From: Lingula anatina
Taxonomy: Eukaryota > Brachiopoda > Lingulata > Lingulida > Lingulidae
Assembly (NCBI RefSeq): GCF_001039355.2
Contig: NW_019775480.1
Coordinates: 62,001-126,000, forward strand
Reading direction: 5' to 3'
DNA: 64,000 nt
Positions 1-16,049 of this stretch are shown here, piece by piece. The notes under the pieces were generated by a model, which was given only the letters and a program-made list of their open reading frames with translations, had not been told where the DNA came from and did not search any database. Numbering within the stretch: position 1 is the stretch's first letter; every line of letters starts with the position of its first letter. Position numbers and translations under genes: made by a program.

Positions 1-298
1 CAAACTTGCCACTGATCGTTTTAACATTTGAATACTTTAACATATGGCAAAGAGTATTCCTTGTGCAAAGGTCAAGTAATTATAGCAATTATCTTATTCT
101 AAAAGGACATATACCAAATTTTATGTGAAAATTTATTCTAATTGATTATGTAGCCCACACTGCTTTTAGTGGCTTTACATGCAATCCAGTCATACTACCT
201 GTAACATCGCAATACAGCACAATACACTAGAAAAATTAATGTGAATAAACAGAGAGAATGATCATTTGCAAAAAAAAAAAAAAAAAGGTGTTATAAAA

Positions 299-373
299 GT
301 GAAAAATATTGCTGGGTCATTGACCTTGTTGTTCCAACTTTAGAAATTGTTATGCTTTATGTTTACGAATATT
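299..373. repeat. Direct repeat copy 1 (partner at 974-1060)
   Basis: A segment containing ATTGCTGGGTCATTGACC and CAACTTTAGAAATTGTTATG reappears in diverged form about 680 bp downstream at 974-1060. The two copies flank the putative first exon at 857-908. This could be a segmental duplication or two copies of an unnamed dispersed element. Confidence 0.55.
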
Positions 374-424
374 ATCACATAATTTTTCCAGTGTATTGGG
401 CATTTAAGTATGACCCTTTATTAC

Positions 425-908
425 CTGGTACATCAACAACTGCTTCACCTGTCTCTTCTATGTCTGAATCTAATATAAAATAATTATGCTTAATAATATT
501 GAGCACTTAGTGAAGCTTATTTTATAACAAACTTAAATGTAGTATATATATATATAAATTTTCGAAATTTATACATGTAAATTGTAAGTTGTGTGCTGGT
601 GCAATGCCGATTATTACAGCTATATTATTGAAATTGTGTGTTTTTACCTGACAAAAACAAGGCCATTTAAAATTAACAAAATCTAAAAGAGAAATCACAG
701 GCTCGATTTATTCAAACAAATGTACTTGCTGCCTGTATGGAAACGACGCGTACGAGTGTACTGTGAAAATAAAAAATGTATCAATATCAAAGGACATAAT
801 TATAACATTCCAACTGTCTGTAAACATCTGACATTCAAATTTCCGACGTAACCTACCAAATTTTGTCCAAAATATTTCCATTGCACGTCCTCTGCCATAT
901 TCCGCCAT
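425..908 (-). CDS. Unidentified gene, first two coding exons (partial, continues beyond the left edge)
   Basis: Two small exons on the minus strand join in phase. Exon 1 (908 down to 857) starts at an ATG in a purine-rich context and ends at a GTAGGT donor. Exon 2 (469 to 425) lies between a TATATTAG acceptor and a GTAATA donor. The joined reading frame is open, begins MAEYGRGRAMEIFW and turns acidic in exon 2 (DSDIEETGEA). I do not recognise the protein; the GRGR start is seen in some RNA-binding and small-RNA pathway proteins but is far too short to assign. It would be transcribed divergently from SQOR, with starts about 400 bp apart. Matching phase and good splice signals are seen; that it is a real gene is inference. 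Confidence 0.35.
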
Positions 909-1313
909 TTTGAATAAATGCGCCAAGGTTTGTACGCATGGGCAGTCTCTCCCCCAAGGACAGGAGAGAGTTCGTGAAAAAATGTGTGATTTTAGTCATA
1001 TTGCTGGGTAATTGATTTTGTTGACCCAACTTTAGAAATTGTTATGTTTTGTTTATGAAAAAAATAAGTTAATATGCCCAAAAGTTATTTGCCACTGGTT
1101 ATTTGCATAAGCCATTTACTTTTCCACGAGGCATTTGCCACACTTTCAACATAACGTCCGCACCGTAGACTCCATTTCGTTTAAGAAAGAGACGGAGAGT
1201 ATGTCCAGAACGAGGATAGAGAGCACATATGGCCTTCGAGGACACGTTCTGAGTGTTTACCGTAGAGTAGACTGTAAGGATAACATTGACCTAGGTCAAA
1301 GTGCAAAACAACC
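909..1313. promoter_or_regulatory. Probable bidirectional promoter between the unnamed gene and SQOR
   Basis: This roughly 400 bp lies between two divergent start codons. It is less AT-rich than its surroundings and contains the second copy of the direct repeat (974-1060). The arrangement suggests a shared promoter; no TATA box is evident. Inference from layout only. Confidence 0.4.
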
Positions 1314-6011
<4,698 letters not shown>

Positions 6012-7495
6012 AAAGAGAAATAAGAAGATATGTCCAAAGCACAATATCTAGTTTTAAACATTTTAGTTCATTGAATAGTGTGACACATATCAAGTGGTTT
6101 CATGGTTAGCTTATATTACTTCTATTTTTCTATATGGTTATCATATCAACTACAGTAATTCTATGCATTGGATTGAAAAAGGAAAGGTGATATTTTATAA
6201 TTATGATTTCATATCAGGCCATTGTGATTGGAAACATTTGGCAGCAGTAGTAAGTCAAGTTTATCTTAAGCTACTATGCATTGGAAGTGTTAATTAATTT
6301 GATTTAATCAGCAGTAGCAGTTTATCCTTCATATCGATTGCTGTGTGAATTAATTTTTATATGTGGTAATGAATGCAGTATTAAACACAAATTAAAAGAA
6401 TGGCAATGACCATTAAACCTTTGATGAAGCAATGATGTGACACAATTTATGAAATGTAAGGATGCTGGAAACCAGTGTCAGAAACTTAACGTTTACTGCT
6501 TCATGCAATTAAAGCAAACCAGCAGACCCAGTATGCCCCACTGATGTTGGTCAAAACATATAAAACAAATTTTCTCAGGTTCACTCAGCAGTTTTGCCAA
6601 ATAGGTCTTATATTATTATTTATATATTATTATTTTTCAGTGTAGACCTAGCACAACGCACAGTTTATTTCAGCATTATGTTTTCACAAAGAAGCCAAAG
6701 GAGAGAACAGCATTACATACCAAGAAAGCAGCACAAAGCACTTGAAAAGCATTGGGTTTCCAGGTTGAATTTTTTCTTTTACAAGTTCAGTTTATGTTAC
6801 CTTATCAGAACACTGTTATTGTTATCTTGTGTGTTTAGTTTGAAGAAATTCCAAAAGCAGTGGACTGCATTTTTCAAAAGCTTTATCAGAACACTGTTAT
6901 TGTTATCTTGTGCGTTTAGTTTGAAGAAGTGCCAAAAGCAGTGGGCTGCATTTTTTTTTTTTTTTTTGTATAATAAAGATCTTTCAGGCACAAACAAAAA
7001 TTTACAATACATTTAAAGGACAACTCAGTGGGTTAGATTAATGTATAGAAGCAGGTTCTATGTAAAACTTTGATCAGATTTGTGTTTTGGGAGATTGTTT
7101 ATTATTATATGAATAAGTCTGGGTCACAAAAGCCCTGTTAAGACAACTAGAATAAAGAATTAGAAAACGAAAACTATTTATCATGATTTCGGAGCACAGC
7201 CAGAAGTACTTCCGGCTCAAGGTCACGACCTCGATTTTCCCACGCTTACGACCAATCACAGCCGGCTTCAGTCAGAATGAGATAGACGTCACGACTACAC
7301 AGCGAAACTTGTCAGACATGTAAGTGCCGCCTGTCCATCTTTTCGGTACATGTACCGATCAAAAACAGAAAACGTAAAGCCCAAAACGCTCTTATACACG
7401 TAACCAACTTTGTATGAGCACAAATATTGTCATTTATTGTGAACAGGATAATATGATAATCAGACACACTTGAGACCTGTGAAGCGCATACTCAC
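6012..7495. other. SQOR 3' flank and intergenic DNA
   Basis: No coding exon was recognised here. The stretch holds the SQOR 3' UTR, an 85-bp tandem duplication (about 6797-6960), a T-run and an AATAAA at 6972-6977 that could serve SQOR. From about 7200 the composition becomes more GC-rich, with a CCAAT box (GACCAATCACAGC) near 7249 and a CRE-like GACGTCACG near 7285, followed by an ATGTAAGT that could be a splice donor of a non-coding exon. That part looks like a promoter for an unrecognised transcript. Confidence 0.45.
6797..6960. repeat. Tandem duplication, unit about 85 bp, two copies
   Basis: The segment from TTATCAGAACACTGTTATTG through CCAAAAGCAGTGGACTGC occurs twice in a row (about 6800-6873 and 6886-6955) with only a few substitutions. 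A T-run and an AATAAA follow the second copy. Confidence 0.85.
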
Positions 7496-7707
7496 GTGTC
7501 GAGGAGTAGTTTCGCCATTGCCTCGTATGTGAGTCCTAACTCAGCTTTAAGTGTCCTCCACCGCCCCACCTCCCTCCCAACATACACAGTCTTAGTGCTT
7601 CTTCGTCTGTCTCTAATTTTCTCTCGTATCTTTCGAACTGGAGTGGCTATTTTCTTTCGCCCCCTTTTGTCGCTCTCCTGTTCAGACTTGACGCGCGTCT
7701 GAGCCAT
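7496..7707 (-). CDS. Orphan first exon encoding a basic WRxLK-type domain, function unknown
   Basis: An open frame begins at an ATG (minus strand, position 7707) and ends at a clean GTGAGT donor immediately left of 7496, encoding about 70 residues. The first half is strongly basic (KKIATPVRKIREKIRDRRR). The second half, KTVYVGREVGRWRTLKAELG, resembles a short motif (V.G....RWR.LK.E.G....E.A..LLD) that I have seen near the N-terminus of many uncharacterised, often multi-copy invertebrate and fish proteins. No continuation exon was found to the left, where SQOR lies on the opposite strand. It may be the start of a gene overlapping SQOR, or a stranded fragment. Confidence 0.4.
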
Positions 7708-9265
7708 GTTTGCTGTTTTGGCGCCAAATAGTAACATCCGGGTCTCAGCCGTAGTACTTCATTCATAGTAAACGGCGAGACTTAGCGAGAAATTGCGCGT
7801 TCTGAAGCCGTACTGTGAGGTGGTAGCTGAGTATTTAAGACGAGTCGTCTTTTATTATTTAATGGAACTTAAAAACGGTATTAGGTAGCTTCATTTTCTG
7901 AACGGTTTTGGATAGGATATACCTTGGTCATTATGGGGAAATTGGTGAGTTTTCCAGGAAAATTCATTTTCGTGCTATTTTAAGGGTTTAACGCGCTGAG
8001 ACTGCCTTTAACAAAATGTCTGATAGTGGGACATTTAAGCATCCTTTTATATTCAAGTATCAGAGTAATATGAAAGTTATGCTTCCAAGCTTTTATTAAC
8101 AGTAATATAATCAAAATGTCTTGCTTTTTGAGTGTTTATTCAATTGTGAATTTCTTTTTTCAGTATTATTGCTCTTCATTTGTGCCATATTATTATAGCA
8201 AGTCTGTTTTAGAAAATTTTGTAAAATGCAGGTGGTTCATATTGAACTTTGTATTCAAAAGAAGTGTCCCAACAACTATTTTCTATGAGGTGATTTCAGT
8301 CTGACAGATTCTTTAAATTAATAAAACCATTTTTCTTGTTTGTGCAGTGTTCTTATTGTGCCAATTTTACCCCCCTGATGATCTGTGGTAACTAATCTAT
8401 TAACAAGTGTATCATAGCCAGGGGCTTCAAAAGGGGGGAGGGGTCTTTTTCAGAAAAAGTGGACCTTTCACCATAAAACCTAGGACCTTTTCTAAGCAGA
8501 AAGGGTGGCTCCTTCAGACCTACCCTGTCTACAGGCCTGAATTTCATGTGATGTTTTCTGCACAATTTCAAGTGTAAATCGTGCCAGAAACAAAGGGATA
8601 TGATAAAATTTAAAGATTAACAATTCCATAGAAAAAGGAGAAATACACCCAGCCAAAGTCAATCCCTAAGCTGAGCTTTAGTTCTGTGAGCCAGCATCTT
8701 CATTTTCAATTCCACATGTCAGTGAGACACTACACTTCATTCACTTATGTAGAAATTTGAACAAGAAAAAGCTTGCCAACTTCAAATGTCAAACCCTAAA
8801 CTTCCATGATACATAAGTGTCCATTTCAATAAAAACCGTTACAGTTTAATTGATATGTACTTCTCACCTAAGCAAGACCAGCAGTTTCAGTATTATCTAT
8901 CTGCAGACAGTGTTTAAATGTATACTCTTGTCAACAGCAATTTAATGGTGTAACAATTCGCTATATTCTGGCACTTTTTACAGTATTCCTGCTCACAGGC
9001 CACAGCAGTCCTCAGTAAAGCAACTAACCATCTGTAGACAGTATCTGTATGCATCCCCACCCATAGCAGTCACTGGTAAAGCAACTGGCCTCTGCAGACA
9101 CTACGTGCATCCCGAAATACAGCACTGTAAGGCACAACATCCTACTGAATGATAGCTGCCAAATTAATCAGTCTGCTGCTTTCTTTCAGTTAGGAGTAGT
9201 GCCTTTAGGAATCATCTTTTCAAAAAACTAATTTTGTGTCTTCTTGAATCTGGTCACTGCTTGGA
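7708..9265. other. Intergenic DNA and TRMT6 3' UTR with repeats
   Basis: No protein-coding exon was recognised. The right part is the probable TRMT6 3' UTR, transcribed leftward. A plus-strand ATG at about 7934 runs straight into a GTGAGT donor after four codons, which could be a first exon of an unknown transcript. A dispersed repeat lies at about 8415-8530; its inverted relative is in an HSP90 intron near 25650-25735. A diverged tandem duplication lies at 9001-9115. Confidence 0.45.
9001..9115. repeat. Diverged tandem duplication, unit about 57 bp
   Basis: Two adjacent segments share AGCAGTC, GTAAAGCAACT and TGCATCCC in the same order and spacing (about 9001-9057 and 9060-9115). They are old or fast-diverging copies in the TRMT6 3' region. 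Confidence 0.6.
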
Positions 9266-12200
9266 CTACACAATCACTGTGGTTCCTGTTAGCAGATATC
9301 CACCAGTACCAGACATGTTAATATTTGGACGAGTTCTTCCAGGTAGGACCTGCATAAGATTAAGAATAGTAGTATTTAGTACTACCAAAGGCAGAAAAGA
9401 GCACCTCTATCCTCTGCTTAAATGACAATAAAATGCATTCAAGCTGTGTTGCTTTATGTGCAAAACTTTAATTACTATAATTGTGCTTATTGGGTCACAA
9501 TAATTTAAAGCAATAATAACTCTTCATTTGAGATTCAAAATTCTGCAAGAAATACATTGTAAACAACGCATGGAAATATATTCTATTGTATTTTACCACT
9601 AAAACGGCCTTTATTGTAGTAAAACTAAAATCTGTGCTTGTCAATAGGGCTTTCGATGCCTTTCTTCCCGGTCGTCAAGGCATCCCTTGCTAATGACGTA
9701 AGGGTGTCACGCGGATTCTCACTTTCATTCGAGACCAAAATAACATGGCGGGAAACGCATTGATGCAGATGCAGATGTAAGTTGCGAGTTTTTGTACAGT
9801 GCGTCGGATAGCGAAAAGCCCAGAATGGCACACATTGTAGATATAAATGCATTTTTAACAAAAAGACGAATATATCTCATAAATCTTATATTATTGTTAT
9901 ATAGTGTTGTTGTTGTCTGCTTTTCCCGCGGTTTTAAGTAGGTCACCAGTGACTATGCAATGTCAGAGAGTGCTCCGTCAGTTAAAATCTCTTAAGAGAT
10001 TTTAACAAAAAACCGTACGTTTAGGAAAAAAAACCTGGATTAACTTTGAATGCAGGAATGGGGTCGTTGACCATTGGTAAGTACGGGAAAATTGCGTTTC
10101 TTTCCAGGAAAATCCAATTTTTGGCCACAACGAAGAGTTATTATGACTTTAAGCCAAGATTGCTAAGTTTCACACTTTTTGAGGCTCTGGAAAAAATAGT
10201 CGTACCTGATATTCCCTAAGCCATGTCTCTGTCAGTGTCAGATGTACCACTCCTCCCCTCTGCCTTAGCTTTACAAAACATTCCATGAGAGGCTGAAAGA
10301 AATAACAGAAATGATGAGAAGTAATAAATAAATTATCATAGTGCATTCCAAGTCTTGCACCAAAGATATTCCATAAATGTGTCTATTCAGTAAGGACTAT
10401 TAAACAAACTTTAGATGTCAGTACATAAAAACAATACATAAACACTGAAACCTGTGTGTGAATTTACACAGACATGCAAATACACATGCACACACAGTAC
10501 ATCATTATAATTTTTTCATTCACTACAAAACACACACTCATAGTATCTTTCATACACACTTCTCATATCATTTTTGGCAGCATCTTTCCTTTCATCACTA
10601 TTAACATACTTTTCATATTTAAGCAAAAACCCATACTTTCCCCAATCAACACATTATTGACACTTGCCTCCTGGTACTGACAGTAGACAACAATAGGTCT
10701 AGATGGCGCCACATACTCCATTAGGCTCATTACTATAGGGGTTGGGTTGAGTTTACAGGCCACCAAGAGTCTGGAAAATATAGAAAAAATTGCTGCCAAT
10801 AGTAGTTCTTCTCAGAATACTTTAGGAATGAGGAACAGAAACATGACTAACGTTCACCCTCACATAGGAATTTCCAATACCAAGTATGAAATAAATGTGG
10901 CATCTATATTTCTTCTAGATGAACTAAAAGAAGTGTTATGTCAACATTATTAATCCAAGTTTTTAGATGAAAACAAAAGATAACAGATTTTGCAACCTCC
11001 AATCCATAAAGAAAATAAAATGACACTGACTAATCAAATCACACTTAATTTCCTACCCATCCATATTTCTCTCCAGCAAAATTTGCCTGGATTTCTCTAA
11101 ATGCTGCTGCTTTAATTGTCTCTTTGCATTTCTTTCTTCCTAAAAAAAAAAAAAAAAAAACGGTTTGTAACAAAAATGTTATATTCATTATTTCAGGAAT
11201 GTCAATAGTGTATCAATGTAATTGGCACTTTAAAAACCCAGACTCAAGTACTTCACGAATTTTTCAAAATGATCTGCTGAAGTGTTCAAATAAGAACTTG
11301 CTGGCATATATGGAATTATTGTTGTACCTCCAGTTTTCTTTTGGCAATCTGCTGACATGATATAGCACCTTTCCCTTCTTGATTTTCCTCCTGAAATTAC
11401 ATACAGTGAAGCATAATTTATTTCTGCAATAGAATCTTTTCAGTGAAGCCTACTTTTTAATTCAGCATTATGAATTTCTATTCCACTGTTTGCATGAAAA
11501 ACTTACATTTTGTGTTTCACTTTCTTTGCTTACGTCTCTGTCACTAGAAAGTCCATTTTCATTTTCAGTGACTGTATCTTCTTCAGTTTCTTCCTTTTTC
11601 AGTTCAAATTCTGAAACACCCTCCTTTGGTACGTCTGATATGTCTTCTATATTTTGTTCTGATGTTTTTCCTCCATAATTCCCAAGTAACAATGGCTCTG
11701 TTTTCACTTGAACTTCAGAAATATTCTTATTATGCTGCCTTATTATTTCCCCTTCCTCAAGACAGTTAACCTTGTTTAATGGGAATGCATGAAGACTGTC
11801 ATAAAAATGTTGTGGGAAATTGTATGCTTCTAGAGTCTGCCTGAATGAGAAAAAGAACACCATCAGTAACTTAAGTTATACTTGGCATGTATAATTTGTG
11901 AATGAAATAGATTAACAAAATCCCCATGTCCTTACACTTGAACATAAACAACATATCTCGCACATATTACACTCACAGACATTTACATATTAAGCATTCC
12001 ATATTTCTTTACTGATACAATTACAATTTGATAACAACAGAATACATGGAGATGATATACCTGTATGTGTACAATTACATATTAAAAAACAAAAACAAGC
12101 ACTGCTTTCATACTACTTACCTAACTGGTGCTGTACCTGTATATAGCTGAACCACAGTTCCATAACCTTTAAATGATAATATAAACATATAAAACCAGCT

Positions 12201-14997
12201 TTAAAGTGTTCATTGATAGGAATATAACAGGTAAAAATACAAGTGAAAAGCGCACATTTGTGTCCTTAGGGATTGCGCACTAAGTAAATACTAGAAGATT
12301 TTATGTTGCTACCAAGACCTACCTCCCATTTTCTCCATGACTGCCCCTAGTACCAACCCTCCACATGTCTCTACCACCATCAGCTTACTGTGAGCACGCA
12401 CATTACCATAGACCAACATCTGGGACAGAGAGTCCACTCTTAGATTGCTGAAATTACAATATGATGCCTTGGTTGCCTTATTTTTTTTCAAAGAATATCA
12501 AATAGCCATTTTCAATTTCAGAAACAAGTAGTAGGGGGTCTGAACAACATGAAATGGACAACAACATGTTATCATACTATTTTCAATTCCATGTTCAGAA
12601 ACAAAATAAACACAAGTGCAAAATACTCACCATATTTTTGAGGGTCCTTTATTGTAGTGCATCTCACAGAGAAGTCTGGTGGTGGGCTTCAAAACGGTAA
12701 ACACATTTAAATGTCTGGAAAATAAAACATGTGAATATAAACATATCAATGTAGTTTCCTTCATTGCTATCATGTACAAAATAAGAATAAAATCACCTCT
12801 CTTCATCAAGAAAAAAAGAGTAAAAATTCTCATAACACAATGCAATACAGACAAAATCAAATAATAATTACACTGCGAAATTCAAGGAACACATTTCATG
12901 TGTCTTTAGATTAACTGATTTTGCCCTTTAAGGAAAACATAAAAAGAAACAATGCACTTACTTTTTCTTCTTCTTTTTGATATATTTTTCCTGAGCAAAT
13001 TCAGTCTTTGTCCTGAATGTTGAACTGTTCTCAACAAGAGTCTCCACTATGCTCTGAAATTTGAATGATCAAAAATTTGAAGCATGAAAAATAAAAAGAC
13101 TAAAATGATATCTAAAAACAAACTTTTTGCTTAACTGGGCAAGTCTATCAGTATCAAATAGCAAAAACTATCCACTTTTTGACTTTTGTCCAAGGAGGCA
13201 TTCCCAATGAAACTATGATTCGACAGTATATAGATCGATCCAACTACGCAGAGACTCTCACTGAATGCAATCAGATTTACTGAAAGTCAGGAATTAACTT
13301 TATTTTCTGCTAATCTTTTGGAAGCTTTTTCACTTCATTCTGAGTACAACTTAATGGCTCAAGAAGACATGTCATTCAATTAATCTGACTGCATTCAGCA
13401 AGAGTCTCCGCAGAGCTGAATCTATTTATGTAGAACAATAGTTTCATTGGGAATGCGACCTTACACAATTCACAATGATAAGTATATATGGCTTGTAAAA
13501 AGTATGTGACCATGCAGAAATGACAAACTCAACATATCTACCTCTCCACTGACTCCCTCTTTCTTCATCTTATAGATTTCTTCTCTGGAAAGCTTTTGGT
13601 TTGAACGGCAGTCATTAAGATTTCTGTTGTCAATACCACTAGTTCCATCTATCAAAACAAATGTATAAATAAAGATCGTATAAAATAATATTATTAGCAA
13701 AATGAAAAAAAAAATTTTTTTTTGCTCATTTGTTTTACAGTGGGAAATGGCAGTAGAGAAATGCTTAAGTTGGGGTGACTCCCCTGTTGTAAATAACCCC
13801 TTTAATGCAGCCCTTCAAGACATGCATATAGCTATTATTAACCAGAAACTTGTGCTTACCAGCATCTTTTTCTTCTTCCGAACTTTTTCTACTAAGCCTC
13901 ACCATTTGACCATTCTTCACTTCAAATGTAGTGCCATAGGGTTGTCCAATCAAACCATTTAATGTGAATTTAATTTTCTCCATCCAGAAAGGTCTATGGG
14001 AGTAGAAATATTGCCAATATCAAACTGTAGTCTCAATGACAGATTTTCTAAAAATTGACCCAATATTTGGAAAGTGCTTAATATACTGGCTCCCCAGCAA
14101 TGTGCTTTGTGAAAGCAAGAATATAGTCTCTTTGATAGGTATATCAGAATGCACTAGGCACCTCATTTAACAACCTATACAAAATTTTTCTACACCTAAT
14201 TTTTTATACTTTGTGAAAATATAGAACATTTGTGATCTTATGCAACAATTAAACTCCATGAAAATTGATAAAGGCAAAGTATGTTTTTAAATTGGCACAA
14301 AAGCACTCAGTGGTCACAGCTTTCTGGCTAAGATGGGACGACACATTTGCCATAACATCACTATTTAAAAAACTGTGATATTTCCTTTAATTTTAGAGAT
14401 ATTATCAAAATTCCAAAAGTATAACATTCTGAATAAAAAGACCTTTCAGAAGATATAACTTGAGTTTACATCTTGCACATTGTAATTTTTTCTGATATAA
14501 CTACCTTTGAAGTACAATGCTGCAGCTAAATTGGCAGTCATAATAAGACAGATAATAAATACCAAATTGCAAATATATTTATTTAGTCATAATGCTATGG
14601 GTTGTTTTTTGATTCAAAGTCACACCATAACACTATAATTTAAATAATAATAATAATAATAAACATTGAAAATCGAAGGCTAAGAAGATTGCGGCATACT
14701 GCATTAGTGCCGAATATTCCTTATTGAATTTAATTACACTGCACTTAACACGCAACTTTGAAAAATATATGAAATGAATAAATAATTCATTATGGACAGG
14801 CCCGCTGCCTCTGAGATAAATACATGCTGTGCATGCAGTACACTAACAAAATGTTAGCATTTCTAATAGAATAAAATATTTCAGTTAGCATATCGTTACC
14901 TATTTTTCCTCACTTGCATTACTTTCAAGTGCTCTTCCTTTTTAATTATGACTTGATCATTTTCTTTTATCGTAGAATCAGTCGTTTCAAGTTGCAT
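9266..14997 (-). CDS. TRMT6: tRNA (adenine(58)-N(1))-methyltransferase non-catalytic subunit
   Basis: TRMT6 binds tRNA and partners the catalytic TRMT61A to make m1A58 in the nucleus. Twelve minus-strand exons join in phase: 14997-14900, 13993-13860, 13648-13542, 13053-12962, 12714-12631, 12447-12323, 12166-12121, 11840-11507, 11139-11057, 10770-10668, 10292-10206 and 9349-9266. They encode about 458 residues (human 497). Family landmarks are IGQPYGTTFEV, FAQEKYIKKKKKK, the Rossmann-fold segment VVETCGGLVLGAVMEKMGG, FPLNKV, the acidic low-complexity middle (exon 8), a charged helix, YVAPSRPIVVYCQYQE and the C-terminal MSGTGGYLLTG (SGGGGYLLSG in human). The exon 10 donor appears to be GC (GAG|GCAAGT), a rare GC-AG intron; both flanking exons are in phase 0. 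The tail after the GGYLL motif is very short, so the disordered human C-terminus is missing. Confidence 0.94.
9660..9790 (+). promoter_or_regulatory. CpG-containing, promoter-like segment inside the last TRMT6 intron
   Basis: A CRE-like TGACGTAAG (about 9695) is followed by AACATGGCGGGAA, which resembles the YY1 site common at animal transcription starts. The ATG in that site opens 11 codons on the plus strand (MAGNALMQMQM) and ends in GTAAGT, as a first coding exon would. A similar short ATG-to-GTAAGT stretch follows near 10060. No downstream exon was found, so this is only a candidate start. Confidence 0.3.
13191..13464. mobile_element. MITE with long terminal inverted repeats (TRMT6 intron 3)
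   Basis: The left arm (from GGCATTCCCAATGAAACTAT) and the right arm (ending ATAGTTTCATTGGGAATGCG) are inverted copies over about 90 bp each, also sharing CAGAGACTCTC / GAGAGTCTCNG-like inner parts and TGAATGCAATCAGATT / AATCTGACTGCATTCA. There is no coding capacity. Total length is about 270 bp; such long arms would fold as a single hairpin in the pre-mRNA. Confidence 0.8.
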
Positions 14998-15218
14998 GTT
15001 GAAATCAAAGACCACAAGAGCAAACTCCGCTCTAAGAAAAAAACCGGAACTCGTGTGCAGAAAAGGTTGTAATAGTACACCGATGCTGCAAATTACGTTG
15101 CACTCTGTTCGCAAGTGGTCTCCAAGCACATTATTTACAAGTCGTCATGACGTCATATCCCCTGCTGAGCAGAGGTGAAGAATTTTGAAGGCTCACGAGG
15201 TTAAAATTAATGAAAATG
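14998..15218. promoter_or_regulatory. Shared promoter of TRMT6 and the STMND1-like gene
   Basis: TRMT6 starts leftward at 14997. A plus-strand GTGAGT donor at 15219 ends a probable non-coding first exon of the rightward gene. A CRE-like ATGACGTCATATC near 15146 lies between them. The short upstream ATG AAA ATG right before the donor would start only a brief upstream frame. Head-to-head layout and the CRE site are seen; co-regulation is inferred. Confidence 0.5.
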
Positions 15219-15617
15219 GTGAGTTTATTACCTCTTTACTTTATTCGATGAGATGATTTGTTGCATTTTTAAAGTAAGCAAAGAGTTACTCTAAGTGAAT
15301 TTTTAGATTACGAGACACCAAATAGACTGAAACTACTAGAAGAGGCCACTCATAAATTGAAAAAGTGAAGTTGTTAAGTTAGTAAAAACTTATACGTACA
15401 AAGTACAAGCACTTAAAACTCCTGTGTAGCTAACTAAAGGAACCAAGTTCAAACAGTTATAACTCCAGTGTAACTAACTAACGTTATGTTTATGTTGCCA
15501 AATTTCACTATTTAAAACATCAGGCTACTATTTAAGTATTGACAATTAAATTGGTATACCTCAGCTTACAATGATTTAAACAGAGGAAATAGGGTAAGGA
15601 GAAGAAGAAAGCAAAAG

Positions 15618-15625
15618 AAAAAAAA

Positions 15626-15675
<50 letters not shown>
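15618..15675. repeat. A-run plus (AT)n microsatellite at the gap edge
   Basis: About 25 A residues followed by (AT)n run into the N block. This is the likely reason the assembly broke here. Confidence 0.95.
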
Positions 15676-16049
15676 NNNNNNNNNNNNNNNNNNNNNNNNN
15701 NNNNNNNNNNNNNNNNNNNNNNNNNNNNNNNNNNNNNNNNNNNNNNNNNNNNNNNNNNNNNNNNNNNNNNNNNNNNNNNNNNNNNNNNNNNNNNNNNNNN
15801 NNNNNNNNNNNNNNNNNNNNNNNNNNNNNNNNNNNNNNNNNNNNNNNNNNNNNNNNNNNNNNNNNNNNNNNNNNNNNNNNNNNNNNNNNNNNNNNNNNNN
15901 NNNNNNNNNNNNNNNNNNNNNNNNNNNNNNNNNNNNNNNNNNNNNNNNNNNNNNNNNNNNNNNNNNNNNNNNNNNNNNNNNNNNNNNNNNNNNNNNNNNN
16001 NNNNNNNNNNNNNNNNNNNNNNNNNNNNNNNNNNNNNNNNNNNNNNNNN
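15676..16049. other. Assembly gap (374 N)
   Basis: All bases are N. Any open frame spanning this block is meaningless. Confidence 0.98.

Noticed and set aside
6594-7016. 140-codon plus-strand frame downstream of SQOR
   Set aside because: It spans the tandem duplication and a poly-T run (poly-Phe); repeated peptide segments merely reflect the DNA duplication.
13741-13962. Plus-strand frame starting after a TTTTACAG with WEMAVEKCLSWGDS
   Set aside because: It lies in TRMT6 intron 2 and overlaps exon 2 on the opposite strand, has no donor and no recognised homology; probably chance.
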